A stretch of DNA of 64,000 nt from Desmonostoc muscorum LEGE 12446. GTDB taxonomy: Bacteria; Cyanobacteriota; Cyanobacteriia; Cyanobacteriales; Nostocaceae. How positions within the stretch are numbered: position 1 is the first letter of the stretch; each line of letters begins with the position of its first letter. Where the stretch lies: positions 5,603,001 to 5,667,000 of the forward strand of contig NZ_JADEXS020000001.1 in assembly GCF_015207005.2 (NCBI RefSeq). Direction: 5' to 3'. A model generated the notes under the pieces. The model was not told the origin of the DNA. It searched no databases and was given only the letters and a program-made list of their open reading frames with translations. Positions 8,583 through 17,245 of the stretch are shown one piece after another. Position numbers and translations under genes: made by a program.

Positions 8583-10460
8583 TTATCTTCTCTTGAGGTA
8601 CAGAAGGATGCCACGAGCGATCGCTTCTGCCATTTGATTTTGGTAAGCTGAGGTTCTGAGCTTAGCGTTATCTTCTCGACCAGTCAAATAACCTGTTTCT
8701 ACGAGAATCGAAGGCATGGAACTTTTTCTTAGGACATAAAATCTGGCTCGCCGCACTCCCCTATCTCTGACATTGACATTTTGGAGAATACTGTTATGGA
8801 CAACGCGAGCTAAACCCAAACCACTGTCGTAATAATAGGTTTCCAAGCCACTAACATCGGAACGACCAGGCCCCACTGCATTAGCATGTATGCTCACAAA
8901 CACATCAGCATTAGCTCGCTCTGCTAATTGCACCCGTCCTGGAAGGGTAACAAAATAGTCAGAATCGCGCGTCATAATCACTTGGACACCATTTTGCTCC
9001 AAAATCTGAGCTATTTTTTTACCAATAGGCAGGATAACGTCTTTTTCCCGTACTCCGCCAAGACCCACTGCTCCAGGGTCTTTACCGCCATGTCCTGGGT
9101 CAATCAATACTACCACTCGTCCATTAGTAATTCGGCGTTGTGGTTGTGTTGGACGTTGGGGATTGGGATTATTTGGGTCTGGAAATGGACCCCGGTTTAT
9201 CGGTGGTAGCGGAGGTATCGCATAGGGGGGTCTTCCAGGAAGTGTGACAACTCGACGAGAGCCTTGTATCGGTACAGCCAAAAGCTGGTCACTAATGCGA
9301 TTGGGTTGCCCAAGTTGCACTCCGGCTGCTGGTTGAACTAAGACAACAACTGTGTTGGGTTCTTGCCGTTGCAGGCGTACCTGGAGAATGGGGCTATTGG
9401 CGCCAAAGTTAGGGCCTGTAACTCTGGGAGCTAACTTTGCATTAGGAATTGTGATGCGGAACAAACCAGAGTTTCTATCCCAGGCTCCCGTAGCAGATAA
9501 AGTTTGGTCAGTTCTAATCAACAGTTGTGTGCCATTATCAGCCAGTTCTACTGACTCAATTGTGGCTGGGGAGTTGTTAGCCAATGGTCTGCTGGGAAAA
9601 GAAACTGCTTCTGACTGGTTGTCAGAATTATTACTTTCAGGTAATGTGACAACACGAGTAGGCAGAACTACCAAACCACTGGTGCCACTCGTGCTTGCTC
9701 GCCAGTCTGGGCTATTTTTATTTACCCGCAAAGTTAAACGAACACCAGGGGGTTGAGTTCGGAGTTGAGTGAATTCAACACGGCTAACGCCATGTTTGTT
9801 AACGGGCTGATTATTTTGCTGTATCAGCCGTGGTGATAGAGATGCGCCAGAGATATCCATGAAGATGGTAGCGCGATCGCGGCTGCGAATTACCTGAATT
9901 GGAGGATTAGCTCCACTGGTGCGGATGAAAAACCCATCACCTGTTACTTGTAAGCTCTCAATTTGAGTCGCTGCCCTGGGAGTGGTGGCAACCCTGGGAA
10001 TATCAGGTTGAGGACTAGAGTCTGGGGTGACTACACTGTAAACATTTCTCGGAGGAGATGCTGCTTTATCAACTTCTGGTCTAGGTAATTGCACAGTCCA
10101 GCGATCGCCAGTTGTGCCCACAAATTGCACTTTCTTGGGGTCTAAAGTATAACCAGGAGTCAATTCGACGACTATACGCGTTGTTTCTGTGTCAAACTGC
10201 CCAACACGGATATAGCGAATACCATTACCTACTTGTTGGGTGACTTGGGGACGCCCAAATGTCGTTCCTGGCAAATCAATTACCAACCGAGTCGGGTTGA
10301 AAATTAGTTGTGCTTGGGGTTGAACATCCCCCACAGTATTAATTTCCAGCCTGTTTTGATTGGCATCAAAACGCCAAGACTCTAGTCTCGCGGCCATTGC
10401 CGGCGAACATAGCATCAAGATCGTTCCAATAGTGCTGGGTAGTAACCAGTGTAATTTCAC
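8583..10460 (-). CDS. amiC1: N-acetylmuramoyl-L-alanine amidase AmiC1-type
   Basis: The 625-residue paralogue of the downstream amidase has the same layout: signal peptide (residues 1-23, ending SPAMAA), two AMIN domains, a proline/arginine-rich linker (about 415-450) and an Amidase_3 domain. Zinc and catalytic residues are visible in VVLIDPGHGGKDPGAVG, GVREKDVIL, FVSIHANAV and SILVETGYLTGR. The first 50 residues are nearly identical to those of AmiC2, so this is a tandem duplication with divergence in the middle. AmiC1 works with AmiC2 on septal nanopores and filament communication in Anabaena. The number 1 is assigned by order relative to murI and could be swapped. Confidence 0.92.
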   Translation of the reverse strand: MKLHWLLPSTIGTILMLCSPAMAARLESWRFDANQNRLEINTVGDVQPQAQLIFNPTRLVIDLPGTTFGRPQVTQQVGNGIRYIRVGQFDTETTRIVVELTPGYTLDPKKVQFVGTTGDRWTVQLPRPEVDKAASPPRNVYSVVTPDSSPQPDIPRVATTPRAATQIESLQVTGDGFFIRTSGANPPIQVIRSRDRATIFMDISGASLSPRLIQQNNQPVNKHGVSRVEFTQLRTQPPGVRLTLRVNKNSPDWRASTSGTSGLVVLPTRVVTLPESNNSDNQSEAVSFPSRPLANNSPATIESVELADNGTQLLIRTDQTLSATGAWDRNSGLFRITIPNAKLAPRVTGPNFGANSPILQVRLQRQEPNTVVVLVQPAAGVQLGQPNRISDQLLAVPIQGSRRVVTLPGRPPYAIPPLPPINRGPFPDPNNPNPQRPTQPQRRITNGRVVVLIDPGHGGKDPGAVGLGGVREKDVILPIGKKIAQILEQNGVQVIMTRDSDYFVTLPGRVQLAERANADVFVSIHANAVGPGRSDVSGLETYYYDSGLGLARVVHNSILQNVNVRDRGVRRARFYVLRKSSMPSILVETGYLTGREDNAKLRTSAYQNQMAEAIARGILLYLKRR

Positions 10461-11346
10461 AGTCCTTTCTCCTAATTCACATTCATGGGAGCCTTCAGTA
10501 GTGGTGAGTTGCCAAAGTTCAGCTCTAAAAAAGCTGAAGCTTCTGACTTCTCGTTCTCGTGTAACTCCCAGATCAAATTGCCGTTCAATGAGTATTTTTA
10601 ACGTGGTTTATTTTACTTAATACTTGGATTCATTGCTCAGCACTGCTTCGGTCAATATCTGAATTCATTGCTAAATCATCACACAGTCACCACCTAAACT
10701 TGAGCTTTGATGCCTTTTTTCATTGTTAAGCTGGTATAAAGGCACACTAAAATTAATATCAATTATCAGTTAAGAGTTGCTAGGTTTCATATCGGGAATT
10801 TAGCTCCAGCGTGAAGCATTCCACCTTTTGAGGTGGGGGACTCTGACTTCCAAAAAAGCTAGATCGCTGATAACTGATAATTCTTTACAGATAACTTTTT
10901 GTTGTTTGTTGCCATTGATGCACTGAGTAAATAATTCCCACTACTGTCAGTTGATCTAGCTTTGTTTATGGGTGTTACTCCCCAATTAGTTGAAAAATCT
11001 TCAAATTAAGGCTGATACCAATCTGCTTTCTAAATCGTAACTTTCACTTTCGGGGAGTAGGCAAGAGAAATTTATAAATTACGTTTCTGGCTGCAAATTG
11101 GTATGAGGAGCAGGGGAAAACTGGAAATCAATAACATTCCGAATACTAGTAGAAATTCCAAACAAACGACAATTTTATAATCACACGGGACGGAGATTTG
11201 GGGAGAGAAGTTTCCAATGTCAGGAGGGAGAGGCGGGGATGGGGGGCAGGGGGAGATGAGGGAGATGAGGGAGATGAGGGGTAAAGAGGAGAACTCCTCA
11301 CTCGTAACTCCTAACTCCTCACTCCTCACTCCCAATGCCCCAGTGA
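10461..11346. other. Long spacer upstream of amiC1, with leader, palindrome and nonamer repeats
   Basis: The first 37 bp copy the amiC2 leader; the next matching block (CACAGTCACCACCTAAACTTGAGC) starts only at about 10680, so about 175 bp extra lies between the blocks compared with amiC2. At about 10810-10850 the GC-rich palindrome CCACCTTTTGAGGTGG looks like the end of an IS200/IS605-type element or a derived palindromic element. At 11251-11281 GGGAGATGA is repeated in tandem. No gene is supported here: the 87-codon frame at 11072-11335 reads through repeats. Confidence 0.55.
11251..11281. repeat. GGGAGATGA nonamer tandem repeat
   Basis: Three and a half units of GGGAGATGA in a row. The same family appears at 39421-39464 (inverted), 44838-44889 and, in altered form, within menD at 29470-29525. 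Confidence 0.8.
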
Positions 11347-12807
11347 TTAACTATCCCCAGATTCTGGAGTTACTTCTGACGCTGATACCTTCGATTGGGG
11401 TGGTTCGATTACCAACGATGTTCCAGAAGCACCGTCTAAAATTAGTTGCTCTGAGTCTGCATCCAAAGTTTTTGGTTCTGGAAATACAAATCGTAACAAG
11501 GGAGGAGCTAAAAAGGTGGTTAAAATAACCATCATGATGATTGCTGCCCCTAGTGGTTTTGAGAGAGCGCCGCTAGCAGCGCCGACACCAGCAAATACTA
11601 ACCCGACTTCGCCTCTAGGAATCATCCCCACACCGATCGCTAAACGGTTGATTCCCGGTTGACCAAACACGCTTAAGCCTGTGATCACTTTACCGAGAAT
11701 GGCTACTGTAATCAGGAAAGTTGCCATAATTAAACCTTCACGATTATCGGGAATCGCTGGGTTTAAGACTCCCAAATCGGTTTTTGCGCCAACGGTGACA
11801 AAGAAAATTGGCACTAGCATATCGGCGATAGGACAGACTTGCTTTTGCAGTTCTTTGCGCTTATCTGTCTCTTCTAGGACTAAACCGGCGGCAAAAGCTC
11901 CCAGAATTGCTTCTAAGTGGATGACGGCGGCCAGGTATGCCATAGCAAAGGCGAAGATGAATGCTGGTATTACCAATCCACCGCGTGTTTTGAGTTTATC
12001 AGCGATCGCCACAAAGGATTTATTGAAAACATTGCCTAGCAAGATTGCTCCCAAAATAAAACCAGTGGCACTGATAATCAAATAAATGACTTTGCTGACA
12101 TCCACCACACCATCTTTAGCTAAACTGGCAACCACCGCTAAGACGATGATTCCCAGAACATCGTCAATGACAGCAGCACCGAGAATAATCTGCCCTTCTT
12201 TAGAATTGAGTCGCCCCAGTTCTGACAGCACTTTGGAAGTAATCCCAATACTAGTAGCAGTCAAAGCCGCCCCCGCAAAAATTGCCGGGACAGCACCGAT
12301 ACCAAATAAAGTCATCAGTCCCACAGTACCAGCTGCAAAGGGTACTGCTACCCCCACCACTGCGACGACGGTGGCTTGGATACCCACTGCCATTAAGTCT
12401 TTTAAGTTCGACTCCAAACCGATTTCAAACAGCAGGATGATCACGCCCAATTCTGCCAAAACGGAAACGACCTCGGACTGTGCTGCAAACACCGCTGGAG
12501 TGGCTTCGGGAGATAAACCAGCTGTAGTTTGCAGGAAGGTCATAATCAAAGAGTTAGAACTGTCTGTGCCACCTTCTGGAAACACCAAAAGATGCAAAAC
12601 AGAGATTCCTACTACTACGCCACCTACAAGTTCGCCCAAGACTGGCGGCAAACCTATTTGGTTTGATAACTCCCCACCAACTTTGCTGGCGAGGTAAATG
12701 ACAACTAAGCTCAGTAGCACTGCTGCTACTACCATTGAACTGTCTGCGGCTTCTGTTGCGCTAGCCAGCAGAGGAAAAGAGAAGCTGATTGGATTTAACA
12801 AATGCAT
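11347..12807 (-). CDS. Cation:proton antiporter, CPA2 family
   Basis: The 486-residue integral membrane protein has about 12-13 hydrophobic helices. Residues SNQIGLPPVLGELVGGVVVG near the N-terminus and a conserved glutamate/asparagine helix (VIILLFEIGLESNLKDL) are typical of NapA/KefB-type CPA2 exchangers. The transport-core aspartate pair appears in ILGAAVIDDVLGIIVLA, as in electrogenic Na+/H+ antiporters. The short hydrophilic tail (about 455-486) has no TrkA-N domain, which argues against a full KefB channel. It probably moves Na+ or K+ against H+ in the plasma or thylakoid membrane (NhaS3-like is possible). It stands alone; the 3' end overlaps low-complexity repeats. Confidence 0.88.
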   Translation of the reverse strand: MHLLNPISFSFPLLASATEAADSSMVVAAVLLSLVVIYLASKVGGELSNQIGLPPVLGELVGGVVVGISVLHLLVFPEGGTDSSNSLIMTFLQTTAGLSPEATPAVFAAQSEVVSVLAELGVIILLFEIGLESNLKDLMAVGIQATVVAVVGVAVPFAAGTVGLMTLFGIGAVPAIFAGAALTATSIGITSKVLSELGRLNSKEGQIILGAAVIDDVLGIIVLAVVASLAKDGVVDVSKVIYLIISATGFILGAILLGNVFNKSFVAIADKLKTRGGLVIPAFIFAFAMAYLAAVIHLEAILGAFAAGLVLEETDKRKELQKQVCPIADMLVPIFFVTVGAKTDLGVLNPAIPDNREGLIMATFLITVAILGKVITGLSVFGQPGINRLAIGVGMIPRGEVGLVFAGVGAASGALSKPLGAAIIMMVILTTFLAPPLLRFVFPEPKTLDADSEQLILDGASGTSLVIEPPQSKVSASEVTPESGDS

Positions 12808-12956
12808 TGGGTTCTGTGAAAATCCTTCTCTTTGATTTTGACGCGTTTCTGAGAAACATCTGTCTATGGAGATGATATTGGCAGGGACTAGGGACTGGGG
12901 ATTGGGGATTGGGGATTGGGGAGAAAGGAGTGAAGGAGAGTTAAAACTTTAAGAAT

Positions 12957-13019
12957 CACCCTCAGAAGCTCAACGTTCACCCTCAGAAGCTCAACTTTCA
13001 CCCTCAGAAGCTCAACGTC
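12957..13019. repeat. 21-bp tandem repeat, three copies, between GGGGATT heptamer arrays
   Basis: CACCCTCAGAAGCTCAACGTT occurs at 12957, 12978 and 12999 with one or two changes. It is flanked by heptamer-type arrays (GGGGATTGGGGATT at about 12895-12922 and CCCCAGTCCCCAATCCC at about 13027-13065) that are roughly complementary, so the whole 12.89-13.07 kb block could fold back on itself. Confidence 0.8.
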
Positions 13020-13047
13020 CAAATTTTTACTCCCCAGTCCCCAATCC

Positions 13048-13458
13048 CTAGTCCCCAGTCCCCAGTAAAATCAAGCGCTGCCAAAAGACTTGAGAAACCG
13101 GGACTACAGACAGTCTAGGAAGCCGGAGCAAGTCAAAGTCTGTAAATTTTTCATCCTGCTTGATTTGGGCTAAGGTGACGGGTTGCTGTACTCTTCGTAG
13201 TGCCCGCACATCCACAACTACCCGTTTACTATCGTTGAGTGCTGGATCGATATAAGGTTGACTAATTATTTCTGCTACACCTATAACTTGTCGTTCTTTG
13301 CCTGTGTGATAAATCAACGCCAAGTCACCAACTAGCATGGTACGTATATGTTTGAGCGCTAGAGGATTGTTGACTCCATCCCAAATTGTACTGCCGTCCC
13401 GTTCCAAATCGAAGTAGGAATAATTTTCTGGTTCAGTTTTCAGCAGCCAATACGCCAT
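13048..13458 (-). CDS. EVE domain-containing protein
   Basis: About 136 residues covering a single EVE (PUA-like) domain. The family start MAYWLLKTEPENYSYFDLER, the pocket segment WDGVNNPLALKHIRTM and the middle block ALIYHTGKERQVIGVAEI are clear. EVE domains bind modified nucleobases in DNA or RNA; bacterial stand-alone members resemble human THYN1 and have no settled role. I prefer the second Met (13458) as start because it gives the usual family N-terminus. The stop codon lies in a CCCCAGT heptamer array, which supplies the last codons (LLGTGD). Confidence 0.85.
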   Translation of the reverse strand: MAYWLLKTEPENYSYFDLERDGSTIWDGVNNPLALKHIRTMLVGDLALIYHTGKERQVIGVAEIISQPYIDPALNDSKRVVVDVRALRRVQQPVTLAQIKQDEKFTDFDLLRLPRLSVVPVSQVFWQRLILLGTGD

Positions 13459-13800
13459 ACCCAAATCTCCAAAAATATAAGTGTAATTTTTTTAGTTTCC
13501 AAAAATGTAACCATTCCCGCTTTTGATTCTGGCGGTGTCAAAGTATAAACATACAAATCGTATCTAGCGATCGCATTTGAATTATGAAAAACTTGTGGTG
13601 GCTGTTGATTGGCAATTTTAGATTTTAGATTGCCGATTTTAGATTGTTTTGGTTCATGCTCGATCCCTTGTGGGTGAGACAAATCGAAAATCCCCAAGCC
13701 CCTTAGCTAGTGGTCTGTTGAATCTAAAATCCAAAATCCAAAATCGTTGGATTGCTAGATACGCTTATTAAAAACATCTGTTGTGAGGAGTGCAAATCTT

Positions 13801-14550
13801 ATGACTAGAGCCGCTTTACCCGGTTCTGCGTTTCCATCTGGAAATTTGTGGAAAATACTGTCTTTAACTTTGCTTTTATGTACAACTTTTACACTGCCGG
13901 CATTGGCACAAGAAAAGGAAAAATTGTGGCGAACCCTGACTGTTAATGGTCGCGGCATGGAAGCAATTCCCACAACCATAGCCCAAGTTAGTTTAGGAGT
14001 GGAAATCCAGGGTAAAACTGCACAGGAAGTACAGCAAGAAGCCGCCCGTAGGTCGTCGGCTGTGGTTGCGTTCCTGAAAAACCAAAATGTTGACAAATTA
14101 CAAACTACTGGTATCCGGCTTAACCCAGTTTATAGCTACACCAATAATGTGCAGCGGATTACGGGCTATGCTGCCAATAACACCGTGAGTTTTCGTATTC
14201 CCATTGAACAAACTGGCACATTATTAGATGGCGCAGTGAAAGTGGGTGCAACACAAATTGATAGTATTAGTTTTGTTGCGAATGATGAAGCGATCGCTAA
14301 AGCACAAAACCAAGCATTAGCAGAAGCTACCCAAGATGCTAGGCAGCAAGCCAATGCTGTTTTCGGTGCTTTAGGTTTCACACCCAAAGAAGTGGTAAGC
14401 ATTCAAGTTAATAATGCTAGTCCACCCCGACCACCTGTGTTATTCCGTGCTGAGGAAGCCAAATCAGCTCTACAAGCTGATGCTTCCACCCCTGTCATTG
14501 GTGGTGAACAGCAAGTAGAAGCATCGGTGACGTTGCAAATTAGTTATTAG
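13801..14550 (+). CDS. SIMPL domain (DUF541) secreted protein
   Basis: From ATG 13801 the product has 249 residues: a signal peptide with the hydrophobic core WKILSLTLLLCTTFTLPALA and a cleavage site after ALA, then a SIMPL/DUF541 domain starting LWRTLTVNGRGMEAIPTT and ending VEASVTLQISY. The QGKTAQEVQQEAARRS and NQALAEATQDARQQANA helices are typical. The family is periplasmic or surface-located; members have been linked to stress and signalling but have no agreed biochemical activity. An in-frame start at 13783 would add six residues. It is followed by a strong hairpin shared with the convergent ssb gene. Confidence 0.85.
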   Translation: MTRAALPGSAFPSGNLWKILSLTLLLCTTFTLPALAQEKEKLWRTLTVNGRGMEAIPTTIAQVSLGVEIQGKTAQEVQQEAARRSSAVVAFLKNQNVDKLQTTGIRLNPVYSYTNNVQRITGYAANNTVSFRIPIEQTGTLLDGAVKVGATQIDSISFVANDEAIAKAQNQALAEATQDARQQANAVFGALGFTPKEVVSIQVNNASPPRPPVLFRAEEAKSALQADASTPVIGGEQQVEASVTLQISY

Positions 14551-14555
14551 TTGTT

Positions 14556-14593
14556 TGTCATTAGTCCTTTGTTCTCACAAAGGACTAATGACA
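14556..14593. terminator. Bidirectional terminator between SIMPL gene and ssb
   Basis: A 16-bp perfect stem, TGTCATTAGTCCTTTG pairing with CAAAGGACTAATGACA, with a 6-nt loop. It lies 5 bp after one stop codon and 6 bp from the other, so it can serve both convergent genes. There is no long T run. Confidence 0.75.
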
Positions 14594-14599
14594 CATGAA

Positions 14600-14959
14600 T
14601 TAGAAATTCTCTGGCGAAAAATCTCCACCGCCTTCTGCATCGCGCTTAGAGCCTAATAAATCTAATTGGTCTACTTGGATCACTGGTGAGGAACGGTTTG
14701 CTCCTGTTTGGCGATCGCTCCATGTGTCAAACTTTAAGGAACCTTTGACGGCAATTTGCTTACCTTTACGTACATAATTGCCTGCCACCTCCGCCGTTTT
14801 TCCCCATAGTTCCAAATTAAACCAATCAGTATGTTCGCCTTCTTTAGTACGGCGATTAACAGCTAGTGTCAATCTACACTTAACACTACCAGACTCAAAA
14901 TATTTCATCTCTGGGTCGCCGCCTACACGGCCAATGAGGGTGACAACATTGATACTCAT
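14600..14959 (-). CDS. ssb: Single-stranded DNA-binding protein
   Basis: The 119-residue protein is an OB-fold SSB: MSINVVTLIGRVGGDPEMKY at the N-terminus, RLTLAVNRRTKEGEHTDWFN with the DNA-binding Trp, the helix GKTAEVAGNYVRKGKQIAVK and a short C-terminal tail. It coats single-stranded DNA in replication, recombination and repair as an oligomer. It is shorter than E. coli SSB (178), and its tail ends DFSPENF rather than the canonical DDDIPF partner-binding tip, although acidic residues and a terminal Phe remain. The position next to mreBCD, divergently transcribed, matches Anabaena as I remember it. Confidence 0.92.
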   Translation of the reverse strand: MSINVVTLIGRVGGDPEMKYFESGSVKCRLTLAVNRRTKEGEHTDWFNLELWGKTAEVAGNYVRKGKQIAVKGSLKFDTWSDRQTGANRSSPVIQVDQLDLLGSKRDAEGGGDFSPENF

Positions 14960-15291
14960 GTGCGTTCTCTTTAGTACAAAGGTACTTATTAGTCTAGACT
15001 CCGATGATAGCGAATTGTCAAACTATTGAAAATAATGTGTTAAACAGTTAACAATATAGTTGAATTGAAAAATTATACATACTACTTGGAGAAACACATA
15101 AAAGTATACGGATATACTAACTCAACCAGAGAATATCAAAAAATAGATGCCTGAGACATAGTAAATATTGCTGGGAATTATATAAAAATATAGTCTAGTT
15201 TACTGGACTCAGGATACAAACGAATAGCATATAACACTATTAACTCATACTGTTGTAGTCAAAAACTAGCGCTTAGGGGGCTTAGAGACGC

Positions 15292-16335
15292 GTGGGTCTT
15301 TTCAGGAACTTTCGCACATCGTGGGATATGGGTATCGACCTCGGTACCGCTAATACCCTTGTTTATGTATCTGGTAAAGGTATAGTACTGCAAGAACCTT
15401 CAGTGGTTGCTATCGATCAAAATGAAAAGGTGGCCTTGGCTGTAGGAGAAGAAGCCAAGAAAATGCTCGGTCGGACGCCTGGAAATGTGATTGCTCTCCG
15501 CCCCCTGCGTGATGGTGTAATCGCTGACTTCGAGGTGGCTGAGCTGATGCTCAAAAGCTTTATTCAACGTGTAAATGAAGGTAGATCCCTGATTTTACCC
15601 AGGATTGTCATTGGCATTCCCAGTGGCGTCACAGGAGTAGAAAGGCGAGCTGTAATGGATGCGGCTCAACAAGCCGGAGCAAGAGAAGTTTATTTAATTG
15701 ATGAACCTGTAGCAGCGGCAATTGGGGCAGGACTACCTGTTACTGAGCCTACTGGTAACATGATCATTGATATTGGGGGTGGCACCACAGAAGTTGCAGT
15801 GCTAAGTCTTCAAGGTACGGTAATCAGCGAATCAGTACGCATTGCGGGGGATGAATTAACTGAAGCGATCGTTCAGTATCTCAAGAAAATGCACAACTTA
15901 GTGATTGGTGAACGCACTGCCGAGGAGATCAAGATTCGCCTTGGTTCTGCCTATCCCACTAACGATGATAATGATCTCATGATGGAAGTCCGGGGTTTAC
16001 ACTTACTTTCTGGTCTGCCACGAACTGTAACAATCAAAGCCCCAGAAATCCGTGAAAGTATGTTGGAACCGTTATCGGTAATTATAGAAGCTGTGAAGCG
16101 GACATTGGAACGCACGCCTCCAGAACTAGCAGCAGACATTATTGACAGAGGTATTATGCTGGCTGGTGGTGGTGCTTTGCTCAAAGGCATAGATACCCTG
16201 ATTAGCCATGAAACAGGGATTGTGACCCACATTGCCGCCGATCCTTTAAGCTGTGTTGTGCTGGGTACAGGTCGTGTGTTAGAAAACTTTAAGCAAATGG
16301 AACGAGTTTTCAGCGCTCGCTCTCGTAATATGTAG
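15292..16335 (+). CDS. mreB: Rod shape-determining protein MreB
   Basis: The 347-residue bacterial actin homologue polymerises on the inner membrane and guides lateral wall synthesis. Actin-fold nucleotide motifs are visible: DMGIDLGTANTLVYV (phosphate 1), DIGGGTTEVAVLSL (phosphate 2) and IMLAGGGALLKGID (adenosine). Translation starts at GTG 15292, with a GGGGG-rich site about 12 bp upstream, giving the expected MGLFRNF start. The upstream 260 bp, AT-rich, must hold the operon promoter; a GTATACGGATATAC sequence there matches the NtcA consensus but is weak evidence. First gene of mreBCD. Confidence 0.96.
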   Translation: MGLFRNFRTSWDMGIDLGTANTLVYVSGKGIVLQEPSVVAIDQNEKVALAVGEEAKKMLGRTPGNVIALRPLRDGVIADFEVAELMLKSFIQRVNEGRSLILPRIVIGIPSGVTGVERRAVMDAAQQAGAREVYLIDEPVAAAIGAGLPVTEPTGNMIIDIGGGTTEVAVLSLQGTVISESVRIAGDELTEAIVQYLKKMHNLVIGERTAEEIKIRLGSAYPTNDDNDLMMEVRGLHLLSGLPRTVTIKAPEIRESMLEPLSVIIEAVKRTLERTPPELAADIIDRGIMLAGGGALLKGIDTLISHETGIVTHIAADPLSCVVLGTGRVLENFKQMERVFSARSRNM

Positions 16336-16351
16336 CGAAAAAATTTCAAAC

Positions 16352-16384
16352 TTGAGTTCTATTTGAGTTCTATTTGGGTTCTAT
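16352..16384. repeat. 11-bp repeat, three copies, after mreB
   Basis: TTGAGTTCTAT occurs twice and TTGGGTTCTAT once in direct succession between mreB and mreC. The last copy pairs with ATAGAATCC just downstream to make a small hairpin that could modulate read-through into mreC. Confidence 0.7.
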
Positions 16385-16434
16385 ATAAATAGAATCCGGG
16401 TAGAACTTAATTTATTAAGTATACAAAGGTATAT

Positions 16435-17220
16435 ATGGTGACAGTACGGCGTTGGTGGGATCATAAAGGATTACAAATCGGGTTGCTAGCTGTAGTAGCT
16501 GGTAGTGCTTGGATATTGCGACAGACTCAAGGTGAGTTGGTGCTTGAGACGTACTATACAATTACCCGTCCGTTGCAGATGTTGCAGTCAGGGCCAACTC
16601 CAGAAGAACGCCTCAGAGATGCGCGGGTATTAGAGTTGCAAACTCGTATAGTAGATTTGGAAAGTGAGAAGAAAAAGTTACAAAATTTATTGGGCTATGT
16701 GGAAAAAGAGCCACTGGCATCAAGGCCAATTCCAGCGCGGGTGGTGGGACGTAGTGCTGACCAATGGTGGCAACAAGTTACCTTGAATCGGGGTGCTAAT
16801 TCGGGGATTCAGGAAGGCTATGTAGTCAAGGCCGATGGGGGATTGGTTGGTTTAGTGCAAAGTGTAACTCCCAATACTAGCCGCGTGTTGTTAATCAGTG
16901 ACCTCAAGAGTCAAGTAGGTGTCACAATTAGCCGCACGGCTGCTAAAGGTGTTTTGCGAGGAGATTCTTCTGCGGATGCTGTGCTGGAGTTTTATGAAAA
17001 AGTTCCAAATGCGAAGGTAGGAGATTTAGTTTCCACATCTACTTATAGTCAAAAATTCCCATCCGGCTTGGCAGTAGGACGAATCAAGTCACTGAATTTA
17101 AAGAAACTCCCAGCCTCAGTCGCAAAAGTTGAGCTTTTTCCGCCAATTCGTTTTCTAGATTGGGTAGCAGTCTATCCAAAGCTAGAAAACCAAGATTTGG
17201 AAACTCAAAAGTCTAAGTAA
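16435..17220 (+). CDS. mreC: Rod shape-determining protein MreC
   Basis: The 261-residue protein has a short cytoplasmic start, one membrane helix (about residues 13-29, LQIGLLAVVAGSAWIL), a coiled coil (about 58-95, LELQTRIVDLESEKKKLQ) and a periplasmic beta-rich domain with GRSADQWWQQVTLNRGANSG, which is a family signature. It links MreB filaments to the periplasmic wall-synthesis enzymes. It lies 99 bp after mreB and 25 bp before mreD, so the three genes probably form an operon. Confidence 0.94.
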   Translation: MVTVRRWWDHKGLQIGLLAVVAGSAWILRQTQGELVLETYYTITRPLQMLQSGPTPEERLRDARVLELQTRIVDLESEKKKLQNLLGYVEKEPLASRPIPARVVGRSADQWWQQVTLNRGANSGIQEGYVVKADGGLVGLVQSVTPNTSRVLLISDLKSQVGVTISRTAAKGVLRGDSSADAVLEFYEKVPNAKVGDLVSTSTYSQKFPSGLAVGRIKSLNLKKLPASVAKVELFPPIRFLDWVAVYPKLENQDLETQKSK

Positions 17221-17245
17221 ATTCTTCGATAAAATCCACAGAAAA

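Noticed and set aside
11287..11330. ACTCCTCAC motifs resembling the Yfr1 small RNA core
   Set aside because: They occur as part of a short tandem-repeat tract (AACTCCTCACTC...) without the flanking stem-loops of Yfr1.
12086..12697. 203-codon plus-strand open frame
   Set aside because: It is antisense to the well-supported CPA2 antiporter and its product is a low-complexity Thr/Pro/Ala sequence typical of a shadow frame.
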